Of a stretch of 64,000 nt of DNA, positions 36,788-47,222 are shown one piece after another (the stretch's first letter is position 1; every line of letters begins with the position of its first letter). The position numbers and the translations under genes are program-made. The notes below the pieces were generated by a model. That model ran no database searches, was not told where the DNA came from, and saw only the letters and a list, made by a program, of their open reading frames with translations. The stretch comes from Devosia sp. ZB163 (GTDB lineage Bacteria > Pseudomonadota > Alphaproteobacteria > Rhizobiales > Devosiaceae): positions 570,787-634,786 of the forward strand of contig NZ_JAQRMY010000003.1 of NCBI RefSeq assembly GCF_028613635.1, given 5' to 3'.

Positions 36788-37306
36788 TCAGGTGACCTTC
36801 GCCTCAGCCTCGGCGATGACCCGCCGGATCGCCGATCCCAGTGTCGCCGGCTCTGCTGCTGCCTCGCCTGTCGCCCATGGCGAGCCCTCCACCACATGTG
36901 TGCCGCGCGCAGACAGCGAGATGCCTGCCGGCGTCGTCTCGAGCATGACCGACATGCTCCGGCTCGCGAACGAGCGCACCGACGCGGCGCCGCTCACCTG
37001 GTACGCGCGCCAATCGGTCAGCTTGTGGTCGCGCTGGCTCGGTGGCCGGCGCTTCACCATTGCGGCGAGGTGGTGCAGCGCGACCTGGCCGAGTTCCGCA
37101 TCCGTGGTGCCGATCGGCAGTACGGTCGGTTCGCCGGTCTCGACCATCATCTCCCACGGCGCCGTCATGATCGAAGTCACGATGTAGTGCCGGTTCGCGT
37201 AGCAGTAGAGAGTGGCCGAGAGCTCCATGCCCAGCCGTCGGCGCAACGCCGCGACGGTGGATGCGTCGCGGTCACCCAGCAAAGATCCCAACAGCCTGCC
37301 GAGCAT
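36788..37306 (-). CDS. Hypothetical protein
   Basis: 172 residues from ATG 37306, which has AAGGGGG eight bases upstream; a start at 37363 would add 19. I do not recognise the family. Amphipathic N-terminus (MLGRLLGSLLGD), then a mixed alpha/beta protein without membrane helices or cysteine motifs. Reads toward the SMR gene with an 82 bp gap and diverges from putA. Confidence 0.65.
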   Translation of the reverse strand: MLGRLLGSLLGDRDASTVAALRRRLGMELSATLYCYANRHYIVTSIMTAPWEMMVETGEPTVLPIGTTDAELGQVALHHLAAMVKRRPPSQRDHKLTDWRAYQVSGAASVRSFASRSMSVMLETTPAGISLSARGTHVVEGSPWATGEAAAEPATLGSAIRRVIAEAEAKVT

Positions 37307-37531
37307 TCGAGCCCCCTTGTCGGCCGCGACAATAGACAAGGCGGCGGCCAGGCAAATCGCCACCTTCCAACCTGGTTTCGCTTCGCTTAAGGGACCCTCC
37401 TCGGCGAAACCTGTTCACGGCGACGCCCGTCTCCCCAAGTCTCTTTAGCGACACTAAAAACCCACGCGTCCCACCACATTTTCCCCACACAAATCAGCGA
37501 GCCGTGCCACACTATGGACACGGGGGCAGCA

Positions 37532-40500
37532 ATGGCCGAACTCGACGAAATCCGCAGCCGCATTCGGGCTGCGATCCTCGCTGATGAGGAGGAGACGGTA
37601 ACGCGTCTCGTCGAGGAGGCATCGCTGAGCGGCGCGGACCGCGCTGCGATCGGCAACCGCGCGCTGAAACTCGTCGAGAAGGTGCGGGCCGGGCAGTCGG
37701 CCGGCATGCTCGAGTCCTTCCTTGCCGAATACTCGCTGTCCACCCACGAGGGCATCGCGCTGATGTGCCTCGCCGAGGCGCTGCTGCGCGTCCCCGACAC
37801 GGCGACCATGGACGACCTGATCGAGGACAAGATCGCGCCATCGCGCTGGCACGAGCATCTCGATCGCGCCAACTCGGCGCTGGTCAACGTCTCGACCCTG
37901 GCGCTCACGCTCACCGGCCAGGTGCTGCGCGATCGCGAAGGCATTGCCGGCATGATCCAGGGGTTCGTGCAGCGCATCGGCGAGCCGGTGATCCGCGCCT
38001 CGGTAATGCAGGCGATGAAGATCCTCGGGAGCCAGTTCGTGCTCGGCCGCGACATCGAGGAAGCGACCCGCATCGCGCGCAAGGCCGAGGCCAACGGCTT
38101 CACCTATTCCTACGACATGCTGGGCGAGGCGGCCCGCACCGAGGCTGATGCGAAGCGCTATCGCGCCGCCTATGCCGAGGCCATCGCCGTGCTCGCCACG
38201 CGTTCCACTGCAGGCTCGGTGCGCGACAATCCCGGCGTCTCGGTGAAGCTCTCGGCGCTGCATCCACGCTACGAGTTCATGAAGCGCGAGCGGGTGATGG
38301 ACGAGCTGGTCGAGCGCACGCTCGCCCTCGCCATGATGGCGCGCGGCGCCAACATGGGCTTCAACATCGATGCCGAGGAGGCCGACCGGCTCGACCTCTC
38401 GCTCGACGTCATCGCCGCCGTGCTGGCCGACGAGCGCCTCGCCGGCTGGGACGGGTTCGGCATCGTGGTGCAGGCCTATGGCCAGCGTGCCAGCTATGTC
38501 ATCGACTGGATCGAGGCGCTGGCCGAAAAGCTCGACCGGCGCGTCATGGTCCGGCTGGTCAAGGGCGCCTACTGGGACAGCGAGATCAAGCGGGCGCAGG
38601 TGCTGGGCCTCAAGGGCTTCCCGGTCTTTGCGCGCAAGCCCGCGACCGACATCAGCTACATCTCCAACGCCCGCCGGCTGCTCTCCAAGACCAGGCGCAT
38701 CTACCCGCAGTTTGCGACGCACAACGCGCACAGCGTGTCGGCTGTGCTGCGCATCGCCGAGGTGCTGAAGGTCGGCAAGGCCGAGTACGAATTCCAGCGC
38801 CTGCATGGCATGGGCGAGCGGCTGCACCAGACCCTGCATGACGAGCAGGGGACGCGCACCCGCATCTATGCGCCGGTAGGGCGCCATTCCGACCTGCTCG
38901 CCTATCTCGTCCGGCGGCTGCTCGAGAACGGCGCCAACGGCTCGTTCGTCAACATGATCGCCGATCGCGACGTGCCGGCCGCCGACGTGGTGCAGGATCC
39001 CTTCGAAGCCATCGCCACGGCCAGGAGCCGCGTCACCGCTCCGCACGACCTGTTCCTGCCCGAGCGCGACAACTCGCGCGGCCACGACCTCACCGATCCG
39101 GTCGAGGTCGCCTACATCCTCGCCGATCGCAACCGCTTCCGCCCGAGCGAGAAGCGCTGGCACGCCGTGCCCGGTTCGCTCGTCGCGGGCAGCCAGTCCG
39201 AGCAGCACACCATCACCAACCCGGCGACTGGCGAGACCGTCGGCGATGCCATCGGCGCCGGCCCCGAGACGATAGAGCTCGCCATCGCTTCGGCCCGCGA
39301 TGCCGCCCCGGCCTGGGGCGATCGTCAGGTCGGCGAGCGCGCGCTGCTGCTGCGCCAGGTGGCCGATCTCTATGAGGCCAACGCGGCTGAGTTCTTCGCG
39401 CTCTGCGCCCGCGAGGCGGGCAAGACGCTCGCAGATTCCGTCAGTGAAGTGCGCGAAGCCGTTGATTTCCTGCGCTATTACGCCTCTCAGGCGGAAGCGT
39501 CCGAGCCGCGCCACCCGCTCGGTGTGTTCGCCTGCATCTCGCCGTGGAACTTCCCGCTGGCGATCTTCACCGGCCAGATTGCGGCCGCGCTCGTTGCCGG
39601 CAACACCGTGCTGGCCAAGCCCGCCGAAGCGACACCGCTGATCGCCGCGCTCGCCGTCCGCCTCATGCATCAGGCCGGCATCCCCGAGGATGTGGTGCAA
39701 CTGGTGCCCGGCTCGGGCAGCACCGTCGGCGCCGCGCTCACCTCCGACCGGCGCATCGACGGGGTTTGCTTCACGGGCTCCCTCGCCACGGCCAAGTCGA
39801 TCGACCAGAAGATGGCCGATCATCTCGCCCCCGGCGCGCCGTTCATCGCCGAGACCGGCGGGCTCAACGCCATGATCGTCGACTCGACCGCGCTGCCCGA
39901 GCAGGCGGTGCGCGACATCCTCGCCTCCGCCTTCCAGTCCGCCGGCCAGCGCTGTTCGGCGCTGCGCATCCTCTACGTGCAGGAGGATGCGGCCGAGCGC
40001 ACGCTCGAGATGCTCAAGGGCGCCATGGACGAGCTCAAGCTCGGCGACCCCTGGGAGCTCGATACCGATGTCGGCCCCGTCATCGACGCGAAAGCCAAGG
40101 CCAAGTTCGACGCCTATATCGAGGGCTTCGCCGCACGCGATGCGGTCCTCCACCGGCTGTTCACGCCCAAGGAGGGGACGTTCGTCTCGCCGGTCGTCCT
40201 CAAGGTCTCCGGCATCGCCGAGATGAAGGAGGAGATCTTCGGGCCGGTGCTCCACGTCGCGACTTTCAAGGCCGAGGAACTGGATGCGGTCATCGCCGCC
40301 ATCAACGCCTCCGGCTTCGGGCTGACCTTCGGGCTCCACACCCGCATCGACGGGCGCGTCGAGGAGGTCTCCGAGCGGGTCCGCGCGGGCAATATCTATG
40401 TCAACCGCAACCAGATCGGCGCCGTGGTCGGCTCGCAGCCGTTCGGCGGCGAAGCGCTCTCGGGCACCGGGCCCAAGGCGGGCGGGCCGCACTATCTCAA

Positions 40501-41080
40501 GCGGTTCTGGCGCCTGCACGAGCGGTTCGAGCCGTCCGCCGCCGTCAATCCGCTCTCGGGTCTCTCGATCGGCTTCGCCATCGCGGCGGTCGACCAGGTC
40601 AAGATCGGCATCGAGCGCGTCGGGATCGAACCGGCACAGCAGGAGATGCCGGGCCCGACCGGCGAGAGCAACACGCTCTACACCTGGCCGCGCGGCGTCG
40701 TCCTCTGTCTCGGCCCCGATACGGCAAGCGCCCACCTGCAGGCGAGCCTCGCGCTCGAACAGGGCAACGGCGTCCTCGTCGTCGCCCCCGGCGCGGTCAA
40801 GATCGCCGAGGAACTGGGCGTCAATGGCGAGCCCATCGGCGGCCTCGACAAGAAGCTCTCGCCCGCCGCGATCGAAGCCGGCCTCAACGTCGATGCGATC
40901 ATGCATTTCGGCGTCGAAGCCGAACTCAAGCCCTGGCGCCAGGCCCTCAGCCGCCGCGAAGGCGCCATCGTCCCGCTCATCACCCGCCCCGCCGACGCCG
41001 AACACCTGATCCGCGAACGGCACGTCTGCATCGACACCACCGCCAGCGGCGGCAACGCGGAACTGCTGGCAGGGATGTAG
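37532..41080 (+). CDS. putA: Bifunctional proline dehydrogenase / L-glutamate-gamma-semialdehyde dehydrogenase
   Basis: 1182 residues from ATG 37532 (GGGGG seven bases upstream); ATG 37514 lacks a site. PRODH barrel (~170-480): [65 protein letters not shown]5C dehydrogenase (~550-1000): [39 protein letters not shown], catalytic Cys808 in [10 protein letters not shown] further ~180 residues at the end correspond to the long-PutA C-terminal domain. No N-terminal ribbon-helix-helix, so it is an enzyme but not its own repressor. Converts proline to glutamate at the membrane. Confidence 0.95.
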   Translation: MAELDEIRSRIRAAILADEEETVTRLVEEASLSGADRAAIGNRALKLVEKVRAGQSAGMLESFLAEYSLSTHEGIALMCLAEALLRVPDTATMDDLIEDKIAPSRWHEHLDRANSALVNVSTLALTLTGQVLRDREGIAGMIQGFVQRIGEPVIRASVMQAMKILGSQFVLGRDIEEATRIARKAEANGFTYSYDMLGEAARTEADAKRYRAAYAEAIAVLATRSTAGSVRDNPGVSVKLSALHPRYEFMKRERVMDELVERTLALAMMARGANMGFNIDAEEADRLDLSLDVIAAVLADERLAGWDGFGIVVQAYGQRASYVIDWIEALAEKLDRRVMVRLVKGAYWDSEIKRAQVLGLKGFPVFARKPATDISYISNARRLLSKTRRIYPQFATHNAHSVSAVLRIAEVLKVGKAEYEFQRLHGMGERLHQTLHDEQGTRTRIYAPVGRHSDLLAYLVRRLLENGANGSFVNMIADRDVPAADVVQDPFEAIATARSRVTAPHDLFLPERDNSRGHDLTDPVEVAYILADRNRFRPSEKRWHAVPGSLVAGSQSEQHTITNPATGETVGDAIGAGPETIELAIASARDAAPAWGDRQVGERALLLRQVADLYEANAAEFFALCAREAGKTLADSVSEVREAVDFLRYYASQAEASEPRHPLGVFACISPWNFPLAIFTGQIAAALVAGNTVLAKPAEATPLIAALAVRLMHQAGIPEDVVQLVPGSGSTVGAALTSDRRIDGVCFTGSLATAKSIDQKMADHLAPGAPFIAETGGLNAMIVDSTALPEQAVRDILASAFQSAGQRCSALRILYVQEDAAERTLEMLKGAMDELKLGDPWELDTDVGPVIDAKAKAKFDAYIEGFAARDAVLHRLFTPKEGTFVSPVVLKVSGIAEMKEEIFGPVLHVATFKAEELDAVIAAINASGFGLTFGLHTRIDGRVEEVSERVRAGNIYVNRNQIGAVVGSQPFGGEALSGTGPKAGGPHYLKRFWRLHERFEPSAAVNPLSGLSIGFAIAAVDQVKIGIERVGIEPAQQEMPGPTGESNTLYTWPRGVVLCLGPDTASAHLQASLALEQGNGVLVVAPGAVKIAEELGVNGEPIGGLDKKLSPAAIEAGLNVDAIMHFGVEAELKPWRQALSRREGAIVPLITRPADAEHLIRERHVCIDTTASGGNAELLAGM

Positions 41081-41094
41081 GGCAGGGCCGTGCC

Positions 41095-41277
41095 CCTCGC
41101 GTCCCCTCGCCCCTCAGGGGAGAGGGCAAGCGCAGCTTACGAGCGTCGCGAGTTAGCGAAGCTAGGGTGAGGGGTGCAGCCCATCGGCTCGCTGTCTTTC
41201 CCAGCTATGCCACGACATCCCACCCCTCATCCGGCGCTGCGCGCCACCTTCTCCCCTGAGGGGAGAAGGGAAGGGCC
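41095..41277. repeat. CTTCTCCC-type palindromic repeats after putA
   Basis: Contains CGCCCCTCAGGGGAGAGGGC near 41110 and, inverted, CACCCCTCATCCGGCGCTGC followed by TTCTCCCCTGAGGGGAGAAGG ending near 41272. These are members of the same family found at 44668, 45062, 45136, 46127, 50849, 52152 and 55893. Between the convergent putA and ATPase genes; may double as a bidirectional terminator. Confidence 0.7.
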
Positions 41278-42354
<1,077 letters not shown>

Positions 42355-42392
42355 CAGTGCCTCCCTGCGCACACTGCGCTTGCTGCATGCCC

Positions 42393-42507
42393 CTCATCAC
42401 CGGGCTTGTCCCGGTGATCCAGCCACGCGGCGTCTGCCGCGTGGGAGGGGTCGTTTCGCCCCGCCGACGCGGAGCGGCTGGATTGCCGGGACAAGCCCGG
42501 CAATGAG
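42393..42507. repeat. 115 bp dispersed palindromic repeat, copy 2
   Basis: Same length and layout as 34581-34695, with identical end arms and a diverged centre. It lies inside an operon, between a Gfo-type gene and the CUT1 ATPase gene, so it will be transcribed and fold in the mRNA. May lower or protect downstream expression. Confidence 0.85.
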
Positions 42508-42532
42508 GCGAATGGATGCGATTGTGTGTTGC

Positions 42533-43612
42533 TCACGCAAACCCCTCGGGAAGCCAGCTGTGATATTTCGGGTGTTCGGGACCCACGGGGAAGCTCACTT
42601 CCTCGCGCGTCTCGCTCGAATGATAGAACGCCGTGACGATCTCGAGCGCGCGGCGCGAGTCTGCGCTCGTCACCGGCATCGGGCCCAGCCCCTCGAGCGC
42701 GTCCCAGAACAGGCGCATCTGCGTGGTGAAGCGGGATGGCACATCCACCCAGCCGGCCAGCAGCGTCTCGATCGCGGCCTTGGTCGCGTCGTTCCGCGGC
42801 AGGATCTTCCAGATCGCCTTGCCCGGATTGTAGGCCTCGTGATCGCTCTCGATGGTGACGTTCTCGAACGCCAGCCGGATGCGGGAAATCTCGTCCGCCG
42901 AGCCCAGCGTTGCCGTGAAGCTCGCGAGCGCGCCCGAGGCCATTTCCACCGAAGCCGAGATGCAGTCCTCGACCTCGATCGTGTTGACCCGCGTCGCGAC
43001 GCGCCCGAACAGCGCCTTGGGCTCGCCCATCAGGTAGGTGAAGATGTCGTGCGGGTGGATGGCGTGCGTCATCAGCACGCCGCCGAGCTCGGTCTTCCAT
43101 TTGCCGCGCCAGGGCACCGAGTAATAGTCCGGCCCGCGCCGCCACAGCGTCTCGACCGTGCCCACGTAGGGCTTGCCGGCGAGGCCCGCGTCGATGACCC
43201 TTTTCACCTGCTGGATGCCGTTGCCGAACCGGTACTGGAACACCGGCATCAGCTTGCCCTTCGATTTCTTCTCCTCGGCAATCACCTCGTCGACCTCGGC
43301 GAGCGAGCCCACCAGCGGCTTCTCGCAGATCACGTGCTTGCCGGCCCTGAGCGCCGCCATCACCATGGGGTAGTGGACCATGGGCGGGGTGCAGATATCG
43401 ATGATGTCGAGGTCGTCCATCTTCAGCAGATCGTCGAAGTTCTCGATGCGCCTCTCGATGCCGAACTCGTCGGCCAGTCCATTGCGGCGGCCGGGATCGA
43501 GATCGCAGATGGCGATCACCTTGTACTTGTCCTTGTTGGGCTCGTAGCCCTCGACAATGTGACTGCGCCCGATGCCGCCGCCCACGACCGCGACCGTGTA
43601 AACCCTGCTCAT
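42533..43612 (-). CDS. Gfo/Idh/MocA-family oxidoreductase
   Basis: 359 residues from ATG 43612, overlapping the upstream stop as ATGA; ATG 43621 is possible. Rossmann motif VAVVGGGIGRSHIVEGY, then IDICTPPMVHYPM and VICEKPLVGS with the catalytic lysine (~100). GGVLMTHAIHPHDIFTYL (~180) holds the active-site His. Second of two Gfo genes in the CUT1 operon, likely a sugar or cyclitol dehydrogenase. Its relative the gene at 43609-44628 is much more divergent. Confidence 0.92.
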   Translation of the reverse strand: MSRVYTVAVVGGGIGRSHIVEGYEPNKDKYKVIAICDLDPGRRNGLADEFGIERRIENFDDLLKMDDLDIIDICTPPMVHYPMVMAALRAGKHVICEKPLVGSLAEVDEVIAEEKKSKGKLMPVFQYRFGNGIQQVKRVIDAGLAGKPYVGTVETLWRRGPDYYSVPWRGKWKTELGGVLMTHAIHPHDIFTYLMGEPKALFGRVATRVNTIEVEDCISASVEMASGALASFTATLGSADEISRIRLAFENVTIESDHEAYNPGKAIWKILPRNDATKAAIETLLAGWVDVPSRFTTQMRLFWDALEGLGPMPVTSADSRRALEIVTAFYHSSETREEVSFPVGPEHPKYHSWLPEGFA

Positions 43613-44628
43613 TGCTGCCAAACCGTTCCGACTTCGGCCATCTTCTGGGCCGTCAACGCCAATTCCATTGCCTTGAAGGCGCGCACCTGCGGCATGGCCG
43701 TCTCGGTGCGGTTGAGCACGTCATCGATCAGCTGCCGCCCATAGGGGAGCACCTGGTTGGCACAGCTGAGCCGGTGCGTGCCCTTCTTGTCGACGAGGAA
43801 CAGGTGGTCCGTCCCCGGCTCGCCCGCGATGTCGATGTATTTCCTGAGCTCGATGTACCCCTCGGTCCCGAGGATGGTCAGCCGCCCGTCACCCCACGTC
43901 CCGAGCCCGTCCGGCGTGTGCCAGTCGACGCGCACGTAACCGGTCGTGCCGGGCGAGCGCAGGTGCATGTCGCCCACGTCCTGCAGCCCGGGCTTGTCCG
44001 GGTTGGCGCGGTTCGCCACCGTCGCCGAGATCACCTCGGCATCGGTGTCCGTGCCCGAAAAGAACAAGAACTGTTCACACTGGTGCGAGCCGATATCGGT
44101 CAGGATGCCGCCATAGCGCGGCCGGTCGTAGAACCAGTCCGGCCGCTGGTTGTTGCGGATCTGGTGCGGCCCCAGCCCCACCGTATGCACCACCTTGCCG
44201 ATCGCCCCGGCAGCGACTAGCTCGCCCGCCTTCACGGTCGAGCGCGTCTCGAAATGCTCCGAATAGCAGACCGAATAGATCTGCCCGGTCTCGGCCTGCA
44301 CGCGCTTCAGCTCACCCAGCTGCTCGAGCGTCGTCATCCCCGGCTTGTCGCTCATCACGTCCTTGCCGTGCCGCATGATCTCCATCGAGATCCCGGCGCG
44401 CTCGTTGAGCACCGCCGCCGTCAGCACCAGCTGGATCGCGGGATCCTCAAGGATCGCCCGCCGGTCGGCCACGCGCCTCGCCTGCGGGTACTTCTCGGCA
44501 AAGGGCTTGGCGAGGTCATCCTCGGGCGAATGAAACGCCACAAACTCCGCGCCCTCGCGCAACAGCAGGTTCACCTGCCCGTAGATATGGGAATGGTTGA
44601 GGCCAATGGCCGCGAATTTGATGGGCAT
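43609..44628 (-). CDS. Divergent Gfo/Idh/MocA-family oxidoreductase
   Basis: 339 residues. Fold assigned from a Rossmann-like start (FAAIGLNHSHIYGQVN), DKPGMTTLEQLGEL (~95) and GGILTDIGSHQCEQFLFF (~175). It lacks the glycine-rich GxGxxG loop, and the usual EKP is DKP; the lysine remains. Either a divergent enzyme or one that binds cofactor differently. Its ATG overlaps the stop of the DUF559 gene (TAATG), and its 3' end overlaps the next Gfo gene. Confidence 0.85.
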   Translation of the reverse strand: MPIKFAAIGLNHSHIYGQVNLLLREGAEFVAFHSPEDDLAKPFAEKYPQARRVADRRAILEDPAIQLVLTAAVLNERAGISMEIMRHGKDVMSDKPGMTTLEQLGELKRVQAETGQIYSVCYSEHFETRSTVKAGELVAAGAIGKVVHTVGLGPHQIRNNQRPDWFYDRPRYGGILTDIGSHQCEQFLFFSGTDTDAEVISATVANRANPDKPGLQDVGDMHLRSPGTTGYVRVDWHTPDGLGTWGDGRLTILGTEGYIELRKYIDIAGEPGTDHLFLVDKKGTHRLSCANQVLPYGRQLIDDVLNRTETAMPQVRAFKAMELALTAQKMAEVGTVWQQ

Positions 44629-45044
44629 TACTTCTTGTCTTCGTAGAGCTCGGATGGCGCGGCGTGACCTTCTCCCTTGATGGGAGAAGGTGGCCGAAGG
44701 CCGGATGAGGGTGGGGCGGCGCGACGTGAAAGCGCGTCAAAGATCAGGTCCAGTACACCGTCGCGGTTATCGCTGACCTCGCTGTTCCAGACCCGCAGAA
44801 CTTCGAAGCCTCGCCTCGCCAGTTCCGCGTCTCGACGCGTGTCTCTAGCGGCATCCTCAAGATGCTGGCTGCCATCCAGTTCGACGACCAGCCTGGCGTC
44901 GAAGCAGGCGAAGTCGGCGACATAAGGCCCGATCGGCACCTGCCGGCGAAACTTGTGGCCAGCCAGCCGTCGGTCTCTGAGGATCGACCACAGACGCTTC
45001 TCGACCTCGGTGCTGTTCCGTCGAAGGGTGCGAGCGAACTTCAC
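44628..45044 (-). CDS. DUF559 domain protein (Vsr-like endonuclease fold)
   Basis: 138 residues from GTG 45044, the only plausible start in a frame open for 1.6 kb. DUF559 core (~5-110): RNSTEVEKRLWSILRDRRL, GHKFRRQVPIGPYVADFACF, LVVELDGSQH, RRGFEVLRVWNSEV. The Glu, the Asp of YVADF and the ELDGSQH stretch match a PD-(D/E)xK-type nuclease site. The last ~30 residues (SSGLRPPSPIKGEG) are encoded by a palindromic repeat. It interrupts a sugar-importer operon, and its stop overlaps the next ATG (TAATG). Function unproven; known DUF559 proteins are mostly uncharacterised. Confidence 0.85.
   Translation of the reverse strand: MKFARTLRRNSTEVEKRLWSILRDRRLAGHKFRRQVPIGPYVADFACFDARLVVELDGSQHLEDAARDTRRDAELARRGFEVLRVWNSEVSDNRDGVLDLIFDALSRRAAPPSSGLRPPSPIKGEGHAAPSELYEDKK
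44668..44716 (-). repeat. CTTCTCCC-type palindromic repeat, left arm of the DUF559 block
   Basis: CCTTCTCCCTTGATGGGAGA at the start, then a second small hairpin (GGCCGAAGGCC) and GGATGAGGGTGGGG. It is translated as the tail of the DUF559 protein. Inverted relative to 45062-45110. Confidence 0.85.
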
Positions 45045-45061
45045 CGGGCCAGTGCGCTTGG

Positions 45062-45110
45062 CCCCACCCTCATCCGGGCTTCGCCCACCTTCTCCCATCA
45101 AGGGAGAAGG
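45062..45110 (+). repeat. CTTCTCCC-type palindromic repeat, right arm of the DUF559 block
   Basis: Mirror image of 44668-44716: CCCCACCCTCATCC, the hairpin GGGCTTCGCCC, then CTTCTCCCATCAAGGGAGAA. Sits directly upstream of the DUF559 start. Confidence 0.85.
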
Positions 45111-45135
45111 CCCGACTGAGATGCCGGTGGAGGAC

Positions 45136-45182
45136 CCTTCTCCCCTTGTGGGAGAAGGTGTCCGAAGGGCGGATGAGGGGTG
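45136..45182 (-). repeat. CTTCTCCC-type palindromic repeat, third copy
   Basis: CCTTCTCCCCTTGTGGGAGA followed by AGGTGTCCGAAGGGCGGA and TGAGGGGTG. Same orientation as the left arm, 25 bp beyond the right arm, and just after the MalG-type permease stop (45200). With the right arm it makes an inverted pair, the arrangement seen at the other loci. Confidence 0.8.
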
Positions 45183-45199
45183 AGCCGCGCGCTCGGAGC

Positions 45200-46093
45200 T
45201 CACCGCTTCATCCCCGTAGTCGCAATCCCCTCGATCAGCAGCCGCTGGAAGAACAGGAAGAACACGAAGATCGGCACGAGGCTCAGCACGCTCATGGCGA
45301 ACAGCCCGCCGAAGTCGCTCTCGCCCGTCGAGTCGGTGAACGTCCGCAGCCCCAGCATGACCGTGTATTGCTTCATCTCGTTGAGGTAGATGAGCGGGGC
45401 GAAGAAATCGTCCCAGGTCCAGATGAAGGTGAAGATCGCGGCCGTCGCCAGCACGGGCAGGCTGAGCGGCAGCATGATCTTGTAGTAGATGCGCCAGGCC
45501 GAGCAGCCGTCCATCATCGCGGCTTCGTCGAGTTCGCGCGGGATGCCGCGGAAGAACTGGACCATGAGGAAGACGAAGAAGGCATCGACCGCGAGGAACT
45601 TGGGCACGACCAGCGGCAGGATGGTGTCGACCCAGCCCAGCTCGCGGAACAGCACGTATTGCGGGATCAGCGTCACCTGCCCGGGCAGCATCAGCGTCAT
45701 CAGCATCATGGCGAACCAGAAGCTGCGGCCCTTGAAGCGCAGGCGCGCGAAGGCGAACGCCGCCATCGAGCAGGCGATGAGATTGCCGATCACGCAGGTG
45801 ACCGAGATCACCAGCGAGTTCCAGAAGAAGGTGCCGAAGCTGACGCGCAGCCCGTTCCAGCCGCGGAAATAGCTGTCGAGGCTCCAGACGCTCGGCATCA
45901 GCGTGCCCGAAAAGATCTCGTTTTCCGGCCGGAACGAGGCCGAGAGCATCCATAGCAGCGGATAGAGCATCAGGATCGATGCGCCGATCAGCGCGACATG
46001 CGCGAGCACGCCGAGGACGCGCTTCCGCGCAAGCTTGCCCGGCGAAGCCTCGGTGACGACAGTGAGCTTGGGGGCCGCGGCGGTGACGGTCAT
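45200..46093 (-). CDS. Sugar ABC transporter permease, MalG/UgpE type
   Basis: 297 residues from ATG 46093 (GAGG upstream). The ORF start at 46216 would translate a palindromic repeat and is rejected. Six hydrophobic helices; EAA loop near residue 190 (DEAAMMDGCSAWRIYYKIMLP). Inner-membrane subunit of the CUT1 importer, paired with the next upstream gene. Confidence 0.93.
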   Translation of the reverse strand: MTVTAAAPKLTVVTEASPGKLARKRVLGVLAHVALIGASILMLYPLLWMLSASFRPENEIFSGTLMPSVWSLDSYFRGWNGLRVSFGTFFWNSLVISVTCVIGNLIACSMAAFAFARLRFKGRSFWFAMMLMTLMLPGQVTLIPQYVLFRELGWVDTILPLVVPKFLAVDAFFVFLMVQFFRGIPRELDEAAMMDGCSAWRIYYKIMLPLSLPVLATAAIFTFIWTWDDFFAPLIYLNEMKQYTVMLGLRTFTDSTGESDFGGLFAMSVLSLVPIFVFFLFFQRLLIEGIATTGMKR

Positions 46094-46126
46094 CTTGTGC
46101 CTCGCTGCAGCCACTTGCCCAGGTCT

Positions 46127-46248
46127 GCTCCCCTCCCCCTTGAGGGGAGGGGCGGGGGGAGGGGGTGGTGAGGTTGTGCCGGATGGCCGGGCCGATGCTG
46201 ACTGCTCGACCCCCACCCCCGGCCCCTCCCCTCAAGGGGGAGGGGAGC
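46127..46248. repeat. Inverted pair of C/G-rich palindromic repeats between permease genes
   Basis: The end arms GCTCCCCTCCCCCTTGAGGG (46127 on) and, inverted, CCTCAAGGGGGAGGGGAGC (to 46248) pair over about 40 bases around a ~45-base loop. Within the transcript this makes a large hairpin between the MalF- and MalG-type genes, which are otherwise usually adjacent. Confidence 0.8.
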
Positions 46249-46270
46249 GCCGAACTGCGCGAGGTGCACA

Positions 46271-47218
46271 TCAATCATCATAGTGCACCCAGTACTTGCT
46301 CGTGAGGAACGAGAACGCCGTGAAGCACCCGACCAGCACCAGCAGGAACCACGCCAGCGCCGAGGCATAGCCCATGCGGAAGAAGCCGAAGGCCTCCTGG
46401 TAGAGATAGAGCGTGTAGAACAGCGTCGAGTTGATCGGGTTGCCCGTGCCGGCCGAGATGATGAAGGCCGGGGTGAAGCTCTTGAACGCCTCGATCGTCT
46501 GGATGATGGCGTTGAAGAACACCACCGGCGTGAGCAGCGGCAGGGTGATCTTCCAGAACTGCCGCCATTTGCTGGCGCCGTCGAGGCTCGCGGCCTCGTA
46601 CATGTCCTGCGGGATCTGCCGCAGCCCGGCGAGGAAGATGATCATGGGCGAGCCGAACTGCCAGATCGACAGCACGATCAGCGTCCACAGCGAATAACGC
46701 GGGTTGGAAATCCAGCTCGGGCCCTGGATGCCGAAGATCGAGAGGAAGTCGTTGACCAGCCCGTCGCCGGAAAAGAGCTGGCGCCACAGGATCGCGATGG
46801 CGACGGACGCGCCGAGCAGGCTCGGCAGGTAGAACAGCGCGCGATAGAGCGGCAGGCCGCGCATGCCGCGGTTGAGCAGCAGCGCCACGCCGAGTGCGAA
46901 GGCGAGCTTCAGCGGCACCGAGAAGATGACGAAGGTCAGCGTCACCCGCATCGAGGCGATGAACTTGGGGTCGGCCGTGAACATGCGGATGTAGTTATCC
47001 GCGCCCACCCATTCGGGTGAGGTCAGCAGGTCGAAATCGGTGAAGCTCAGATAGAACGAGGTGATGATCGGCCCGATGGTCAGGCCGAGAAAGCCGATGA
47101 ACCAGGGCAGCAGAAAGAGGTAGCCGGGGGCGTGGTTTTCCCACACCCTCGACCACCACGACTGGTGCACCGCACCCCCGGCATGGGGGACTCCGGCCTC
47201 CATGGCGGGCGCGGTCAT
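46271..47218 (-). CDS. Sugar ABC transporter permease, MalF/UgpA type
   Basis: 315 residues. Cytoplasmic N-terminus of ~30 residues, six hydrophobic helices (first: YLFLLPWFIGFLGLTIGPII), EAA loop near residue 215 (YEAASLDGASKWRQFWKITLP). Starts four bases after the binding-protein stop. Confidence 0.93.
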   Translation of the reverse strand: MTAPAMEAGVPHAGGAVHQSWWSRVWENHAPGYLFLLPWFIGFLGLTIGPIITSFYLSFTDFDLLTSPEWVGADNYIRMFTADPKFIASMRVTLTFVIFSVPLKLAFALGVALLLNRGMRGLPLYRALFYLPSLLGASVAIAILWRQLFSGDGLVNDFLSIFGIQGPSWISNPRYSLWTLIVLSIWQFGSPMIIFLAGLRQIPQDMYEAASLDGASKWRQFWKITLPLLTPVVFFNAIIQTIEAFKSFTPAFIISAGTGNPINSTLFYTLYLYQEAFGFFRMGYASALAWFLLVLVGCFTAFSFLTSKYWVHYDD

Positions 47219-47222
47219 GACG

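Larger units (their letters stand above)
44668..45110. mobile_element. Candidate inverted-repeat-bounded element carrying the DUF559 gene
   Basis: A 443 bp block whose ends are 49-base inverted repeats (44668-44716 and 45062-45110) matching at 47 of 49 positions. The two differences are paired: one arm has GGCCGAAGGCC, the other GGGCGAAGCCC, so each keeps its own hairpin. The DUF559 start lies 18 bp inside the right end, and its stop lies 38 bp outside the left end. No target-site duplication is obvious. Similar repeats stand without the gene elsewhere in the window. Confidence 0.5.

Noticed and set aside
46094-46216. Longer N-terminus for the MalG-type permease
   Set aside because: It would translate the C/G-rich palindromic repeat into a Pro-rich tail; ATG 46093 has its own ribosome-binding site.
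45045-46274. Upstream extension of the DUF559 reading frame through the permease gene
   Set aside because: The extra ~410 residues are an alternative reading of the MalG-type permease and repeats, with no domain of their own; the DUF559 homology begins at the GTG near 45044.
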